From Reticulitermes lucifugus (lineage: Eukaryota > Arthropoda > Insecta > Blattodea > Rhinotermitidae): 51,494 nt of DNA. The notes beneath the pieces were generated by a model. The model was not told the origin of the DNA. It worked only from the letters and a program-made list of their open reading frames with translations, and made no database searches. This document shows, one piece after another, positions 1 to 10,230 of the stretch (the first letter of the stretch is position 1; every line of letters starts with the position of its first letter). A program made the position numbers and the translations under genes. The stretch spans positions 41,765 to 93,258 of the forward strand of contig JAKCWW010000698.1 in NCBI GenBank assembly GCA_026260175.1, read 5' to 3'.

Positions 1-90
1 CACATTACAGACGCTCATAACGTAGACACACCGTGCAGATTCATTGCTCTCACATTACAGACGCTCATAACCTAGACACACCGTGCAGTT
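1..90. repeat. Partial tandem array, 50-bp unit
   Basis: Bases 1-38 (CACATTACAGACGCTCATAA...) recur at 51-88 with a single change (G to C at unit position 22), giving a 50-bp period. Only one full and one partial unit are visible because the array runs off the left edge. Nothing shows whether it is a short minisatellite or the end of a longer satellite. Confidence 0.85.
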
Positions 91-1474
91 TTTGTCCAAA
101 TACTTTCTTTCCAAGACACCAAAATATCGGCTTGTTTCTTCAGAGTTTCTTTGACTATACAGTAAAACTAAAATCCAGGTATTATGATGATGGGAAGCAT
201 CTGAACTACCTCAGTGTACCGTTTACGCTTTCGACGTACCACGTTTTAACAAAAAGTGTCACGATTGTTCTAGTTGCCTATGGAAAGGGATATGCTTGAA
301 ATATTTACGATAAATAGAAGCGTTTATACCCACCAGTTGTAATAATCGTGTTACATTACAGAATCAGATGCCCTACACAGGCTAATGCAACTGCTTGGAG
401 ACCAATGTTGCTTGTCCGGACAAAATGTGACAAAAAGTAGTTGAAATGATAACGGGCATGAAGTTGACGCACTGTGTTTACGCTGTGTGCCTGTTACCAA
501 GCGCAAAAGCCTGTATATTGCTTCATAAGCCATTACGTTCCTAAAGGCAACGTTGACTTCCTTTATTTGTTGTTTATGTATGGGTTTATGATTGTATGTA
601 TTATGTAATATTCATGTGTGTAATATGCTTGCTTAATCCTACGTGTTCAGTGTGTTTGGAAGCTTTCTGACAAGGAGTTTAATTTCCTCTTCCTTCCACC
701 ATATGTAATCATTAACAAACAAAACAAAACAAAACAAAACAAAAACAAACAAGGTAGTCTTTCTTCTGGAATACTACGCTGCGTTGTGCCCCAGAAGAAT
801 GAATACCTCAATGACACCGCTGCGAAAGCCAAAGTAACCGCAGACAAAAACACTTTCCGGTTTCCACTTTTCTGTTCCGCAAATACATTCCATAAAAGAA
901 CGTATCTTCTGTTGTTCTAGGGCTAGTTTTGCATGCCTCTATAAAGTCCTTAACAAATAGAACGTGTTGACGACACTCAGATTATGAAGACAACAGCAAG
1001 ACTGTTTATTTATATGGACCGCAAGTCTGGGAGTAACAAAAACTATAGAATGATTGAAGAGGTTGTAATGTAAGGCTCTTCGTAAGATCGGTGGCAGGAC
1101 TTAAGACTCCGAGATAAGATCGGTGAAGTTATCGGACAAGAATCGCACATTAATATGCATTAGATAGAATTAGCAGCATATGGCAAGGGTAGAAGAATTC
1201 ACAACAGAGTTCTGAATTATATGTCGTGAGGATAAAGGGGTGTTGAAAGACGTATAATAAACACGAATTAACAGAATTATATATTACTAATAGTGTCGAA
1301 ACACGCCATTAGGCCTAATTATTGAAGTTGGCAATGCTTCCGTCAGGTTTTTTCCTTCGTTCCTTATATTTATCTATATATATATAGTACTCTGCACACG
1401 GTGTAGGAAAGTTCATTGATTTGTTAAGTAATCACATATTGAAGGTTGCCTGGGCAAACATCACAACATGAATA
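91..1474. other. Gene-free stretch with an (AAAAC)n tract
   Basis: No supported coding region or recognisable element. The only clear structure is an (AAAAC)n simple repeat at about 714-751 and a short AT run near 1373-1386. The sequence just after the AAAAC tract (about 757-800) vaguely resembles the start of the repeat at 30.3 and 35.3 kb (TTCTTCTGGAATACTACGC), but the match is too short to call. Confidence 0.6.
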
Positions 1475-1730
1475 CTCTTCGTTGCCTACCCATGAAAATA
1501 AGACTCAGAATATGGAGGAGGTAGGCTCCAATTATTCTTAAAACTTCGACACTAGAGAGAGGTAAATGGTTAGCTTCTTTCTCATTAATCTCTAGGAAGG
1601 AGTTTTCGGTACTCATTGGATGAGAGGCTGTGTGGGCCCAGAGCTCTACGAGGAGGTGAAAAGCCCTGGCCTGTATAGTTGAGTCAAACTCTGGTCCTTG
1701 AGCCCTATGCACTCTCTCTACTGACTTAGA
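1475..1730 (-). mobile_element. tRNA-derived SINE, family A, degraded copy
   Basis: Read on the minus strand, this copy has a decayed tRNA-like head (near 1660-1730) followed by GGGCCCACACAGCCTCTCAT at about 1618-1637. That matches the body of the full copy at 47.5 kb (GGGCCCACCCAGCCTCTTAT). It ends with a TGGAGCCTACCTCCTCC-like tail shared with the other copies. The A and B boxes are eroded, so it is identified mainly by its body. No clean target duplication was found. Confidence 0.55.
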
Positions 1731-2608
1731 TGTCCCTATTCAAGTTCATACCCTTTTATACACACCGGTGTCTGAGTGAAATGACCAAATACGAGATATC
1801 AGACACACAAGTCAGATAAATTGCACGGTTCTAGACAGAGACACGGTAGGGATCCTTGTGCGTACTTTGTTCGCCTATAATCCTTCCCCTGGCTTGAAGT
1901 CATCAAGCACTTCACAGTATAAATTCACGCAGCAACAGCACAGAGTACCAGCGGTGTATGTGTTTTATTATCATAAGCTTGTAGTTCATTACAGCAACGC
2001 TAATGGGAACCTGACTACTTGTATTTTATTGCTTCGAAAATTCATTGTCCCGCAGCATCAGCATGAGGCAGCGAAAGGCACTGAAGGCGTCTGGTGATGT
2101 GATGCGTGCGAACTATCCAGCAGCAGTTCTAAATGAACCACCCAAGGTGTCGATGCTGGTGGTGATAAAGACCTGGAAATTAGAACTGGAAATTGGCAGA
2201 GAAAAATTTTAACTCTTTTACACTTTACGTCGTGATTATCGTCGTCATTTTCTGGATTTTCTTCTTATTCGTCTCTCATTAGCAATTTGTTTTGGAGTTC
2301 CGATGGAGTTCATTATCTGTTAATGCCCCTTCTTTTTCTTCTTACCTTACTGTAATGATAATTCCTTCTTCTTTTTTAGCTTTTTAGCGTTAATTAATGA
2401 ATTGCTTTATTAAAATTTTTGACAGCAACAGAGCGATGCCAAGTGCCAGGCAGATACAGAAACCTTTAAAAAATATCACAATACAAGAAGAACGACGTAT
2501 AAAAAACAACACGGCTTGAAAATGGAAGACGTTAAAGGTCATTGTAATTATCATTAATAATTTTGAGCAAAAATTGTTAGCGAGATAAAATAAGCCCTTG
2601 TTGAAGCA

Positions 2609-2718
2609 ACACCACCATCAGCAGCAGCAGTAGTAGCAGTAGTAGTAATAGTGCTTTTAGTAGTAGTAGTGATAGTAGTAATATCACTACTATTAGTAGT
2701 AGTAGTAGTAGTAGTAGT
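2609..2718. repeat. Imperfect trinucleotide microsatellite (AGT/AGC)n
   Basis: A run of CAC, CAG and AGT triplets with several interruptions. It includes a short inverted section (ATCACTACTATT) where the repeat flips strand. Open frames across it encode only Ser/Thr-type homopolymers and are not genes. Confidence 0.9.
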
Positions 2719-2794
2719 GAAGCTTACTAGGTATACCCGCATTTAGATAGGAGGATAATACTGAAATGGATGTTAAGTAAATTATATGTGAGGA

Positions 2795-2853
2795 TGTGGG
2801 TTGGATTTATCTGGCTCAGTACAAGTTCGGTGGCGGGCTCTTGTAAACACGCC
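2795..2853 (+). pseudogene. Relic of LINE ORF2 C-terminal tail
   Basis: Translation gives VGWIYLAQ and then, after a one-base frameshift at about 2819, VQVRWRALVNT. Together these resemble the WIxLAxDRDxWRALVNT tail seen in LINE-derived proteins of insects and in the longer relic at 21.3-21.7 kb. Only about 20 codons can be aligned, and both the frameshift and the short length show it is dead. Homology is inferred from memory of the motif. Confidence 0.5.
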
Positions 2854-3227
2854 ATTGTTCTGGCGGGCTGACAGAATGTTGGCCACCCAAGGAGGACTGC
2901 TATGTGAAGAGGTGTAGCTGAAGATACGTGAGTGAGTTCTCAGTATTATTCGGAAATTGCTGGTAGGCGCTCCGACCTAATGGAGCGAGTGCTGGCTGGT
3001 TCCCACCTTCTGCATTGCGGATATGCGGTCGGCACGCCTGACTTCACCGTCCGGTTATCCGATGTTGAAACCAATATCTGCATGCTTCATGCGCGATGTT
3101 AACTTAACCTCAGAAATTATCCGTGGCCAGGGGTGCAGTCAGCCTCTTTCGTCCTGTTCGCACGATGGGATTCCAGAAAAATTCAGCCCTACCGACGAAA
3201 ATCAGAAACTTATCTCTAAATAATATA

Positions 3228-3520
3228 TCAGCCGTGATAGCTCAGTTAGTCGGCAGAGCGTCTGTAGGATGCTCGGCTGGGATTCAGGTCCCGTAGCACC
3301 GTGGCCGTATCGTGATCTCTCTCCCCCCCCNNNGAGCCCAGAATATCTTAGCGATTCCCACATACTCCTACACAGAGTGCAGTGGGCGCTCTTCCCACAC
3401 AGCTCTCTTTGATACTGGCAATCATCAGGTAACGCAGGGCTTACGTTGTTGGGGAAAACAACTTTGTGTCCATTGCCACTGGTCAAAGAGGTCAAGATTT
3501 GTGGGTGATTGACATCCACG
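3228..3520 (+). mobile_element. tRNA-derived SINE, gap inside
   Basis: The start carries RNA polymerase III promoter-like boxes: an A box at about 3237-3252 (TAGCTCAGTTAGTCGGCAG) and a B box at about 3279-3291 (GGGATTCAGGTCCC). These are spaced as in a tRNA, but the fold has no proper acceptor or anticodon stem, so this is a SINE head rather than a tRNA gene. A poly-C run and 3 Ns at 3331-3333 interrupt it. The 3' limit is uncertain. The minus-strand ORF covering it (3202-3519) is a by-product. Confidence 0.6.
3331..3333. other. 3-base assembly ambiguity (NNN)
   Basis: Three Ns directly follow a run of eight or more Cs, which suggests an unresolved homopolymer rather than a scaffolding gap. 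Confidence 0.95.
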
Positions 3521-3702
3521 CCACTATACGCTTCATGACGTAGTGTTTAGCGACAGGAGAAACTACAATCAAATGCTGTCTATTGTTAAGTACTATAGAC
3601 GGTAGCTAATCAAAGTAGTGTGTGAAGGAAAGATTATAGATGAACGCAAGAACGAAATCTCTGAAAGAATTTTTGGATAAGGTAGATGAAGAAAGATAAG
3701 AA

Positions 3703-3960
3703 CGTATGCATGTATGTATGTATGTATGTATGTATGTATGTATGCATGTATGTATGTATGTATGTGTGTATGTATGTATATATGTATGTATGTGTCTATG
3801 TATGTATGTATGTATGTATGTGTGTGCATATATGTGTGTATGTATGTATATATGTATGTATGTGTCTATGTATGTATGTATGTGTGCATGTATGTATGTG
3901 TGTGTATGTATATATATATGCATACGTGTATATGTATGTATTTATGTATGTGTTTCGTAG
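3703..3960. repeat. (GTAT)n microsatellite with a 70-bp higher-order duplication
   Basis: A long imperfect TATG/TGTG array. The 53 bases from 3761 recur exactly at 3831, a 70-bp period, including the rare interruptions TGTCTATG and ATATATG. Frames on both strands stay open only because the array has no stops (poly MYVC or poly HTYI). They are not genes. Confidence 0.95.
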
Positions 3961-4821
3961 CTATTTAAGTATGTATGCTATATACGTATGCATGCTATAA
4001 ATGGTTCGTATGGTGTATAGTTGTGTATGATATGTGCGTATGATTTATGTGTGTTATTTTTATGTACTATGTAGTTGGCCATTAAGCTGTTAATTCAGCA
4101 TGTCAATAAACAAAGAACTGAACGTGAGTATCTGAAGACGAAACATGCCACGTGGGTTATGATATTCTGAACGCCGTGGTTACGCCCGTCGCTGCTGCCG
4201 CGCCGTGCAGCATCTGTACTCTGACTGCAATACCAGAGTCGTAGCTTTCTTTATCTGTGTGCCGTGCAGAAGCAAACCGTCAGCTAAGTGCTGCCTTCGG
4301 ACTGGACCCCTTTAATTTCAGTTTTATTTTCGAGATTTGACTAACTGATGCCTGTGGCCACGCGCTGTTTAAAACCACTCACTAAATTGGACTGGGCGCA
4401 AAGTGATATCGCGGTATCTGAAGCCAGTCTACGGCATGCATGATCACATGTACAGCCATTTATATAATTCTGGGTGGTTGGTAGATGTTCGCTATAATCT
4501 GACCTCAACGCTGATAAACAGCACTGGGAATTCCATAAATTGACTTCTAGAATAGACAGACAGAGGCTGACGGACAAATAAACTTTACTGTTGGGCCTCT
4601 AATGATACGAGCTCGTGAATACGTCAAGATCAGCTGCTATATCTACGCCGCATTATCCGTATCGCTGAGGTTCCGCATAAGTTTATTAATAACATGCTTT
4701 AAGCCAGAGAAGGACAAGAAAATTGTTGGGTCCTGTAAAACTTTGAGGTACCGTGTTTACTAAACTGCAGTAAGTCCGCAAACATGACTTTGCACAACGT
4801 AAGTGCACTACGTAAAGGTAA

Positions 4822-5108
4822 GAGGTGAATTTGTCCCTGTCTACGCCACGAAGGCGTAACGGGAGAGTGGAAGTATAACTCCAGTCATTTTTAACTTTGG
4901 CAGTAGGTGGAGGCGTGTGGACAACATAATGCACCGGCCGCTTTATCTCCGCGAAAGGACCCCGCACCAAGTTCATTGGAGGATGGATGAACATCAGAGC
5001 CGGTCTTGTGCTTTGGGAGAAGAGAAAAAATCGTTTACCCCTGTCAGGAATTGAACTCTCGATCGTGTAGCCCATAGCATGGTTACTGTACCGACAGAGC
5101 TATCCCGG
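4822..5108 (-). mobile_element. tRNA-derived SINE, family A
   Basis: On the minus strand the head starts near 5108 with GGAACCGGGATAGCTCTGTC (A box). A B box, GAGAGTTCAATTCCTGAC, lies near 5045-5062. The body follows (TTTTTTCTCTTCTCCC, then CCGGCTCTGATG). The tail near 4830-4855 reads CGTAGACAGGGACAAATTCA on the minus strand and matches the tail of the 47.5 kb copy (CGTAGACAGGGACACATTTA). A 129-codon frame on this strand lies inside the element and is not a gene. Confidence 0.75.
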
Positions 5109-7365
5109 TTCCAAAACCTGCACTATGTGGAGAGAGTAATTACCGAAGTTATGTGCGAGTATATTGTGATATTGTAAGAACAAGTGTAGTTCTTGGTTTA
5201 TGTTCGAAAAAGTAAATAAAATATTACGATTTGATATTAACAGTTACAAGCAGAACTGTTGTGTGGTGTGACGAGGCCTATTGTCATTAATATTATTATA
5301 GAGGATTTGTGGAGGTAATTTGATAATTGACTAGAAATTTATGTTTATGGAGGACAGTATTGAACAGTTTCTGAACCTGCCAGCTATTGTGTAATATACA
5401 TTTCATTTCTAATTCGATGAACAATGTGAGTAATTTAGGTGTGTCTAAAATAGAGAAGTTAATGTTGAAAGTAATTTTAAAATACGAAAAATTAAAAAAA
5501 AAATTATTCGTTCAACTAAATAAGTATGTATTTGGTTTGTAACAAAGCCAACAAGTTTCAAATACCGTCAATAAAACATGAGCTTCTACCAGTGTGAGTA
5601 GAGGTTATTTTTACACCCAATTGAAATGATTTGTGTATTGTGAAATATTTATAAACAGCGTGTTTTTATATAACACGAATGAATGTGGAAGCTGGCCTGC
5701 ATGGGATTTGTCTGTTCATGACGGTTTTCACTTAATGTACGCCACTGTACGCCACTGCTCAAAATACATGGTAAACGTAAATGTGTATGTGTTAACGAAC
5801 AAATTGAGAATTTAATAGCTAGAGAGTTTTGATTGTTTTTTTTGCCGAGAAATTAGCCGGTTTTTGTTTTCCAACCAGCTTAAATTCCCACAAAACATTC
5901 TCTGCAGTGAACGCATTTTAGTAAATGTTTACTTTTTCTGCAAGGCAGAGAAGTGGTACTAATGTAGTGTAGTGTGGTGCTACGTGAATGTAATAAATAT
6001 GACTTTATACATCACTGGACAAAGGAAGGGCTTAACTGAATATAGCTGTACTCTGTTCAGAAGTTGGAGTTCTGGCTTGTCTCATACAGGGTTTGTTTCG
6101 AATTATTAATTAATTCCGATGGGTGGTCATAAGCACCCCTTCCCCTGTAATTGTGGGTCAGATTTACTCTTGATAATGAATATAATTCAGCACATTTCTG
6201 TAACTTTATTTGATAGTATAAGGCTTGTGGTGCACCAATTCTTCATCCAAGGAGTAAAAGTCATACATTCGGGATTAATTCTGAGTTGTTACAGAAAGAG
6301 GTGGAGATGGAAAGTAAGTATTGCCAGTGAAATGAATTGAAGATATATTTCGATTTCTTAAAGCGGTATAGTGAAAATTCAAGTCTTTATGATCTTACGA
6401 TGTGTCATTGCGTAAATAGTTCCCTTATATCCCCGAAAGGCGGTGCGTCAATATCCCAGAAGGCTTGAATCTTTAACGAAAATAGTTTTTATGTCAAACG
6501 TAAGTAGCCTGTTGGCTCAGACTGTAGCTTGCCACGAAGGTATCACGCTTCAATCTTAAAACTTTAATTTCTTTCTTTCGCTGTCCTAGTTCACGTCTTT
6601 TTACCATTTACGCGGTAGTGAATCCTGTAGACATACCGTAAGACCATTTGTATGGAGGACCCCACCATTACAGGACACGTCCTTGCGCCGATCGGATGCT
6701 ACAGCTGGCGGAGGACTGCGGCTGTATCTTCGGCAGTACAATGAGTGTCTATCTTGAAGCCTTAGTTATTAAAAGGGTGATGACAGGAGTTCTGAACTAA
6801 TGCTTCCTCTTCTATAAGCCCCAATTTTAAATGGCGAAGATATGTGAACATGGCAGTATTTTACGATTTTATGGTAGAATTCATGAATCTAGGGTTATCA
6901 AATCAAGAAGAATAAAGTAGTTAAGATATGTAGCACGCAGGAGAAAAGTGAGGTGTGTATACAGAATTTTAATCGGAAGGCAAGAGGCAAATTTAGCGAT
7001 GCAAGCTTAAATGGGATCACAATACGAAAATTAATCTTAAAGATTAGTGTTTCAGGGTGAGGACTGGGATCGATTGCCTTTTTTAGGATTTAGTTATAGG
7101 CTGATGTGATCATGTGAGTAAGCATTCGAGTTGTATAAAAGACGGGGAGTGTTTTGTTCTGTTGAGTGACTATTAATTTACAACTACTGACTCTGCTGGA
7201 TGATTTAGTTTGTTTCCAACTTATTAGGACTGACCATATGTGGTTTTGCTGTATGACAGGGACCTATAATTTCCCCCACAATTCTGTGTTTCATTATTAT
7301 TTAGCGTGTTGAGAACTCTTGGCCATTTGGGGTGAACTAAATTTCATGTCGTCAAAATGACAATC
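5109..7365. other. Gene-free stretch, no recognised element
   Basis: Read in both directions without finding a supported gene. Small structures only: a tandem TGTACGCCAC doublet at about 5737-5757 and homopolymer runs. A weak A-box-like string lies at about 6509-6524 (TTGGCTCAGACTGTAGC) without a convincing B box. A slightly GC-richer patch lies at 6650-6740. Confidence 0.5.
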
Positions 7366-7369
7366 CTAT

Positions 7370-7470
7370 CACAAATTTTACCAACACATGCACTTTATTC
7401 TATTAAAAATTAATAGTTCGTTAAAATGCCCTTGGTAAAATTTGTGATATTATATTAAACATGCACGGTG
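7370..7470 (+). mobile_element. Short inverted-arm repeat, hammerhead-associated family
   Basis: A perfect 15-bp inverted repeat CACAAATTTTACCAA (7370-7384) / TTGGTAAAATTTGTG (7432-7446) flanks ACATGCACTTTATTC. The outside flag ATGCACGGTG follows at 7461-7470. The same order (ACCAAC..ATGCAC arm, spacer, inverted arm, ATGCACGGTG) is seen at 9.07-9.51 and 40.09-40.45 kb. The spacer here is too short to hold a ribozyme core, so this copy is internally deleted or minimal. Confidence 0.6.
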
Positions 7471-9067
7471 TAAGCAATATCATGACAATCCTACTTAATA
7501 CAGCAGTTGATATACGCAGACGCATGGTTTGATGACGTTCTGCAGAATATTGTGGAAGTCCAAATTCTTGAAGGAACTTACCAGTTGAAACCGCAGGAGG
7601 CTTCGATCTAGTTTGACATATATCAGGTATTGGCAGCAGGCGGCAACGAAAGTGTAGACACCTTATATATTTCGTGTTTAATGTAACAATGTGACTGGTC
7701 TTGCTCTCAAGGTAGTCATTTTATTATAAGCTGACTTTGTAAATTCTTCCTACAGTTCCTTCGTTATTTAAGAGGTGTTTCAAAACTCCTGCAATTCAGC
7801 AGCATACTATTACGTTGTGGAATGAGTAATGTGTTCGTGTAACATAAAGTTATTAATTTATTTGTTATTTAGGCTATATCGTTGCAAATAAACCAAATTT
7901 TTACAACAATTCATTTACATACGATATACACACACAAATAGGTCGTAATTTCATTAATGTACAGTTTATTTTGCGGTGACGTTACAAATAATTAAAATAT
8001 ATAAATTTCATTTTTATGACAGTGGTCTACTTTCAAATGTTGCTTACCAGTTTTCATCATCGCAGACTAAAGCATTGTCGCGATACGATACGTTGTTTCA
8101 GTTGTACCGCGAGAAACAAACGCTGCAGGCCTGTCTTCAGGAATTTCATACAATATCTTCCTTTCAGAAATTCTCAATATAAATTTATTTCTAAATTAAA
8201 AATTACATTTGCATATCATTAGGTATTTTATCAGACCCTTTTTTTTAAACTCATTAGGAATGTAAATGTTTATGTTTCATTTAGAACGTTGCTATATAAA
8301 TTTTAGCATAATAGCGAATGAAGCAAAATTGAATTGTAATTATGTTTGTTATTGCTACATCAATCTGTGTTTGATTCCTCGAGGGATAGCCAATAGAAAG
8401 CGAAAAAGAAAATATGCTTTTAAAGGGCTGAGTCTTTGGATAGGGTCGGGATTGAATCAGTAGGATTTCTGCAACGTTAAAGGAGACTGCGTAGAAAGTG
8501 CTGCCTAGTGGGAGGCAGTAGTAAGTAGCAAGAAAGGAGATAATGAGAAGAAGCAGGAGAAAGGAGAAGGGAGTTTCCGGATGATCCTAGAAAGTGCAGG
8601 ATCAATTAAGAGTAAAGTGGCATAGACGCAGTAGGATATGAAGTAGAAACTGTAGTTTGTGTAACATTAAGGCTTTCCATCTTTGTCCTTCGGAATACTG
8701 AACCTTGAGAATTTATTGAAACGTGATGTGCTTTATATTAATTACATGGAAATAATATTAACTGTTAATTTTACAATGCAGCTCTGTAATCAATCTATAT
8801 ATAGAATATCTCGAAGAGGTATGTTCTAAATAAATATTTTAATGAATTAATTTGAATTTAATTGAAAGAACTTTCAACGTTCTTTCAGAACGAATATAAG
8901 AAATGTCCCATGCTCACACATTAGACACTGTTATACTCGTAAGGTGAGTCTTTGCGAAATGCAATAAAAACTGTCATGTGGCCTATGAGCAAGAAAACGC
9001 ACGGACGGATTGACCCTCATTACAACTAGAGGAATTACAGCTGAGAGAAAAACATAGAGATAGAATT
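7471..9067. other. Gene-free stretch
   Basis: AT-rich sequence with no supported gene. ORFs here (for example 7976-8182 and 8266-8463) have random composition and no recognisable domain. A purine-rich patch occurs at 8500-8600. Confidence 0.5.
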
Positions 9068-9129
9068 CAGTTTACCAACAAATGCACACACATAAACTAC
9101 TTTTATAGTTTTATTAATATCGATGTATT

Positions 9130-9169
9130 CCCCTACACGTGTTTCGGTCCGTAGACCATCTTCAGGGGG
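9130..9169 (-). ncRNA. Hammerhead-ribozyme-like motif (best copy)
   Basis: On the minus strand, stem I is CCCC/GGGG (9169-9166 with 9133-9130). The core CUGAAGA lies at 9165-9159, followed by one extra U. Stem II is GGUC-UACG-GACC (9157-9146), then GAAA (9145-9142). Stem III is the self-complementary ACACGUGU (9142-9135), ending in U then A at the expected cleavage site. All invariant core bases are present. Natural hammerheads with an extra base after A9 are known (for example in a viroid). A palindromic stem III without a loop would favour action as a dimer, as reported for Penelope-like hammerheads. Activity is untested. Confidence 0.6.
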
Positions 9170-9393
9170 TAACAAGCTACTACACTTCACATCGCATGTT
9201 AAAAGGGGCCCGAAGAGCACACTTGTCTCAGAAGTAAGTTATAAAACATTTTAATTTTTAAAATATGTAAAACTGTAAAACTTATAATATTATCATATAA
9301 GTTAAAGTCAAGAATTTAAAATAGCAGCCTTGTTCACTCGGTGCACAGAATCCTGGTATTGTATCTGCTGTTGATTATTAGCGTGTTGTTTCG

Positions 9394-9429
9394 CGTGCTG
9401 TTGTGTGGAGTGGTGTACACAACAGCACG
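9394..9429. repeat. 13-bp perfect hairpin
   Basis: CGTGCTGTTGTGT (9394-9406) pairs perfectly with ACACAACAGCACG (9417-9429) around a 10-base loop. It sits inside the 9.07-9.51 kb element next to the right inverted arm. Confidence 0.85.
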
Positions 9430-10145
9430 GTACTAATAAAACTGTAAAAGTAGTTTATGTTTGTGCATTTGTTGGTGAACTGAATAGTGAGTGAAAATGC
9501 ACGGTGAAAGTAATATAAAATTTATAGAGATAGTAGTTTGTAGTTGGAGGTGGAAGACTTCTTCACCGTCATAATCTGTGGCGAATTCCGTGTTGAGAAC
9601 TGATTCACTGCTATTACAATAAATACAGGAACTTTAAAAGACAGCCCCAGTTCTGTATTCTTCGACTTCTTCAGAACTGTGAAGCAGAAGTATTCGATAC
9701 TTTCTGAAAGACTTTGCCGTCTGAATTGGGAGGAAACGTTTGTAGATTTGGCGTTTCCTATTTCCTCTTATCCCCCTTTTACAGATTGAGAATATTAAAT
9801 TTTGCCCCTGTTATAATTTCGCAAATTATTTTCCGACTTCATTTATTAGACTAGGTAAGTAGCATGGACGTGCGTCAGGCGTCTGGTTAGTTCGATGCTG
9901 AAGGGTATTCGTGTCAAGTGTTCGGAAACAATTACTTATAAATGTGTCATTCTGGACACGCTTGCTGGAATGAGGACAGAAATTGTTTATAAAAAGTTTC
10001 ACTGTAACTGATTTCAATTTTAGATATTTTGTTTGCTTACTGCTGTATAAACTGCATTGGTTATGTGACGTGGAATATCGGATGATTATACATTATCCTG
10101 TATCTGTAAGAAAGCAATCGCAGTTCGGTCTATTGTAGCCATTTG

Positions 10146-10230
10146 CCGTATCTATCGGCTAAGATTCGAACTCAATATTTCCCGAACCCAGAGCAGGAGT
10201 TCCTATCCCTTAACTGGGACTTACGGTAGA
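10146..10230 (-). mobile_element. SINE-like tRNA-related fragment
   Basis: On the minus strand CCCAGTTAAGGGATAGGAAC is followed by TCTGGGTTCGGGAA and a B-box-like GAGTTCGAATCTTAGCC. These are tRNA-type promoter words in the right order, but no fold or target duplication supports a complete element. It could be a third SINE family or a chance match around the B box. Confidence 0.4.

Larger units (their letters stand above)
9068..9508 (-). mobile_element. Inverted-arm element carrying a hammerhead-like motif
   Basis: Two arms of 49 bp (9068-9116 and 9434-9482) are inverted copies differing at 3 positions. Both contain the ACCAACAAATGCAC core (9074-9087 and, inverted, 9463-9476). The flag AAAATGCACGGTGAA lies just outside the right arm at 9494-9508. 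Between the arms are a hammerhead-like core on the minus strand (9130-9169) and a 13-bp perfect hairpin (9394-9429). No ORF of note is inside, so this is a non-autonomous element or remnant. Kinship to Penelope-like elements or retrozymes is inferred. The given strand follows the ribozyme-like motif. Confidence 0.65.

Noticed and set aside
3228-3300. Possible tRNA gene
   Set aside because: Good promoter boxes but no convincing cloverleaf or anticodon stem; treated as a SINE head.
3593-4000. Poly MYVC and poly HTYI frames
   Set aside because: Translations of the GTAT microsatellite.
4132-4155. CTGAAGACGAAACATGCCACGTGG as a hammerhead core
   Set aside because: CUGAAGA and GAAAC are almost fused, leaving no room for stem II; probably chance.
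4686-5075. 129-codon minus-strand ORF
   Set aside because: Lies inside a family A SINE.
6505-6560. A-box-like string TTGGCTCAGACTGTAGC
   Set aside because: The following region lacks a B box or SINE body.
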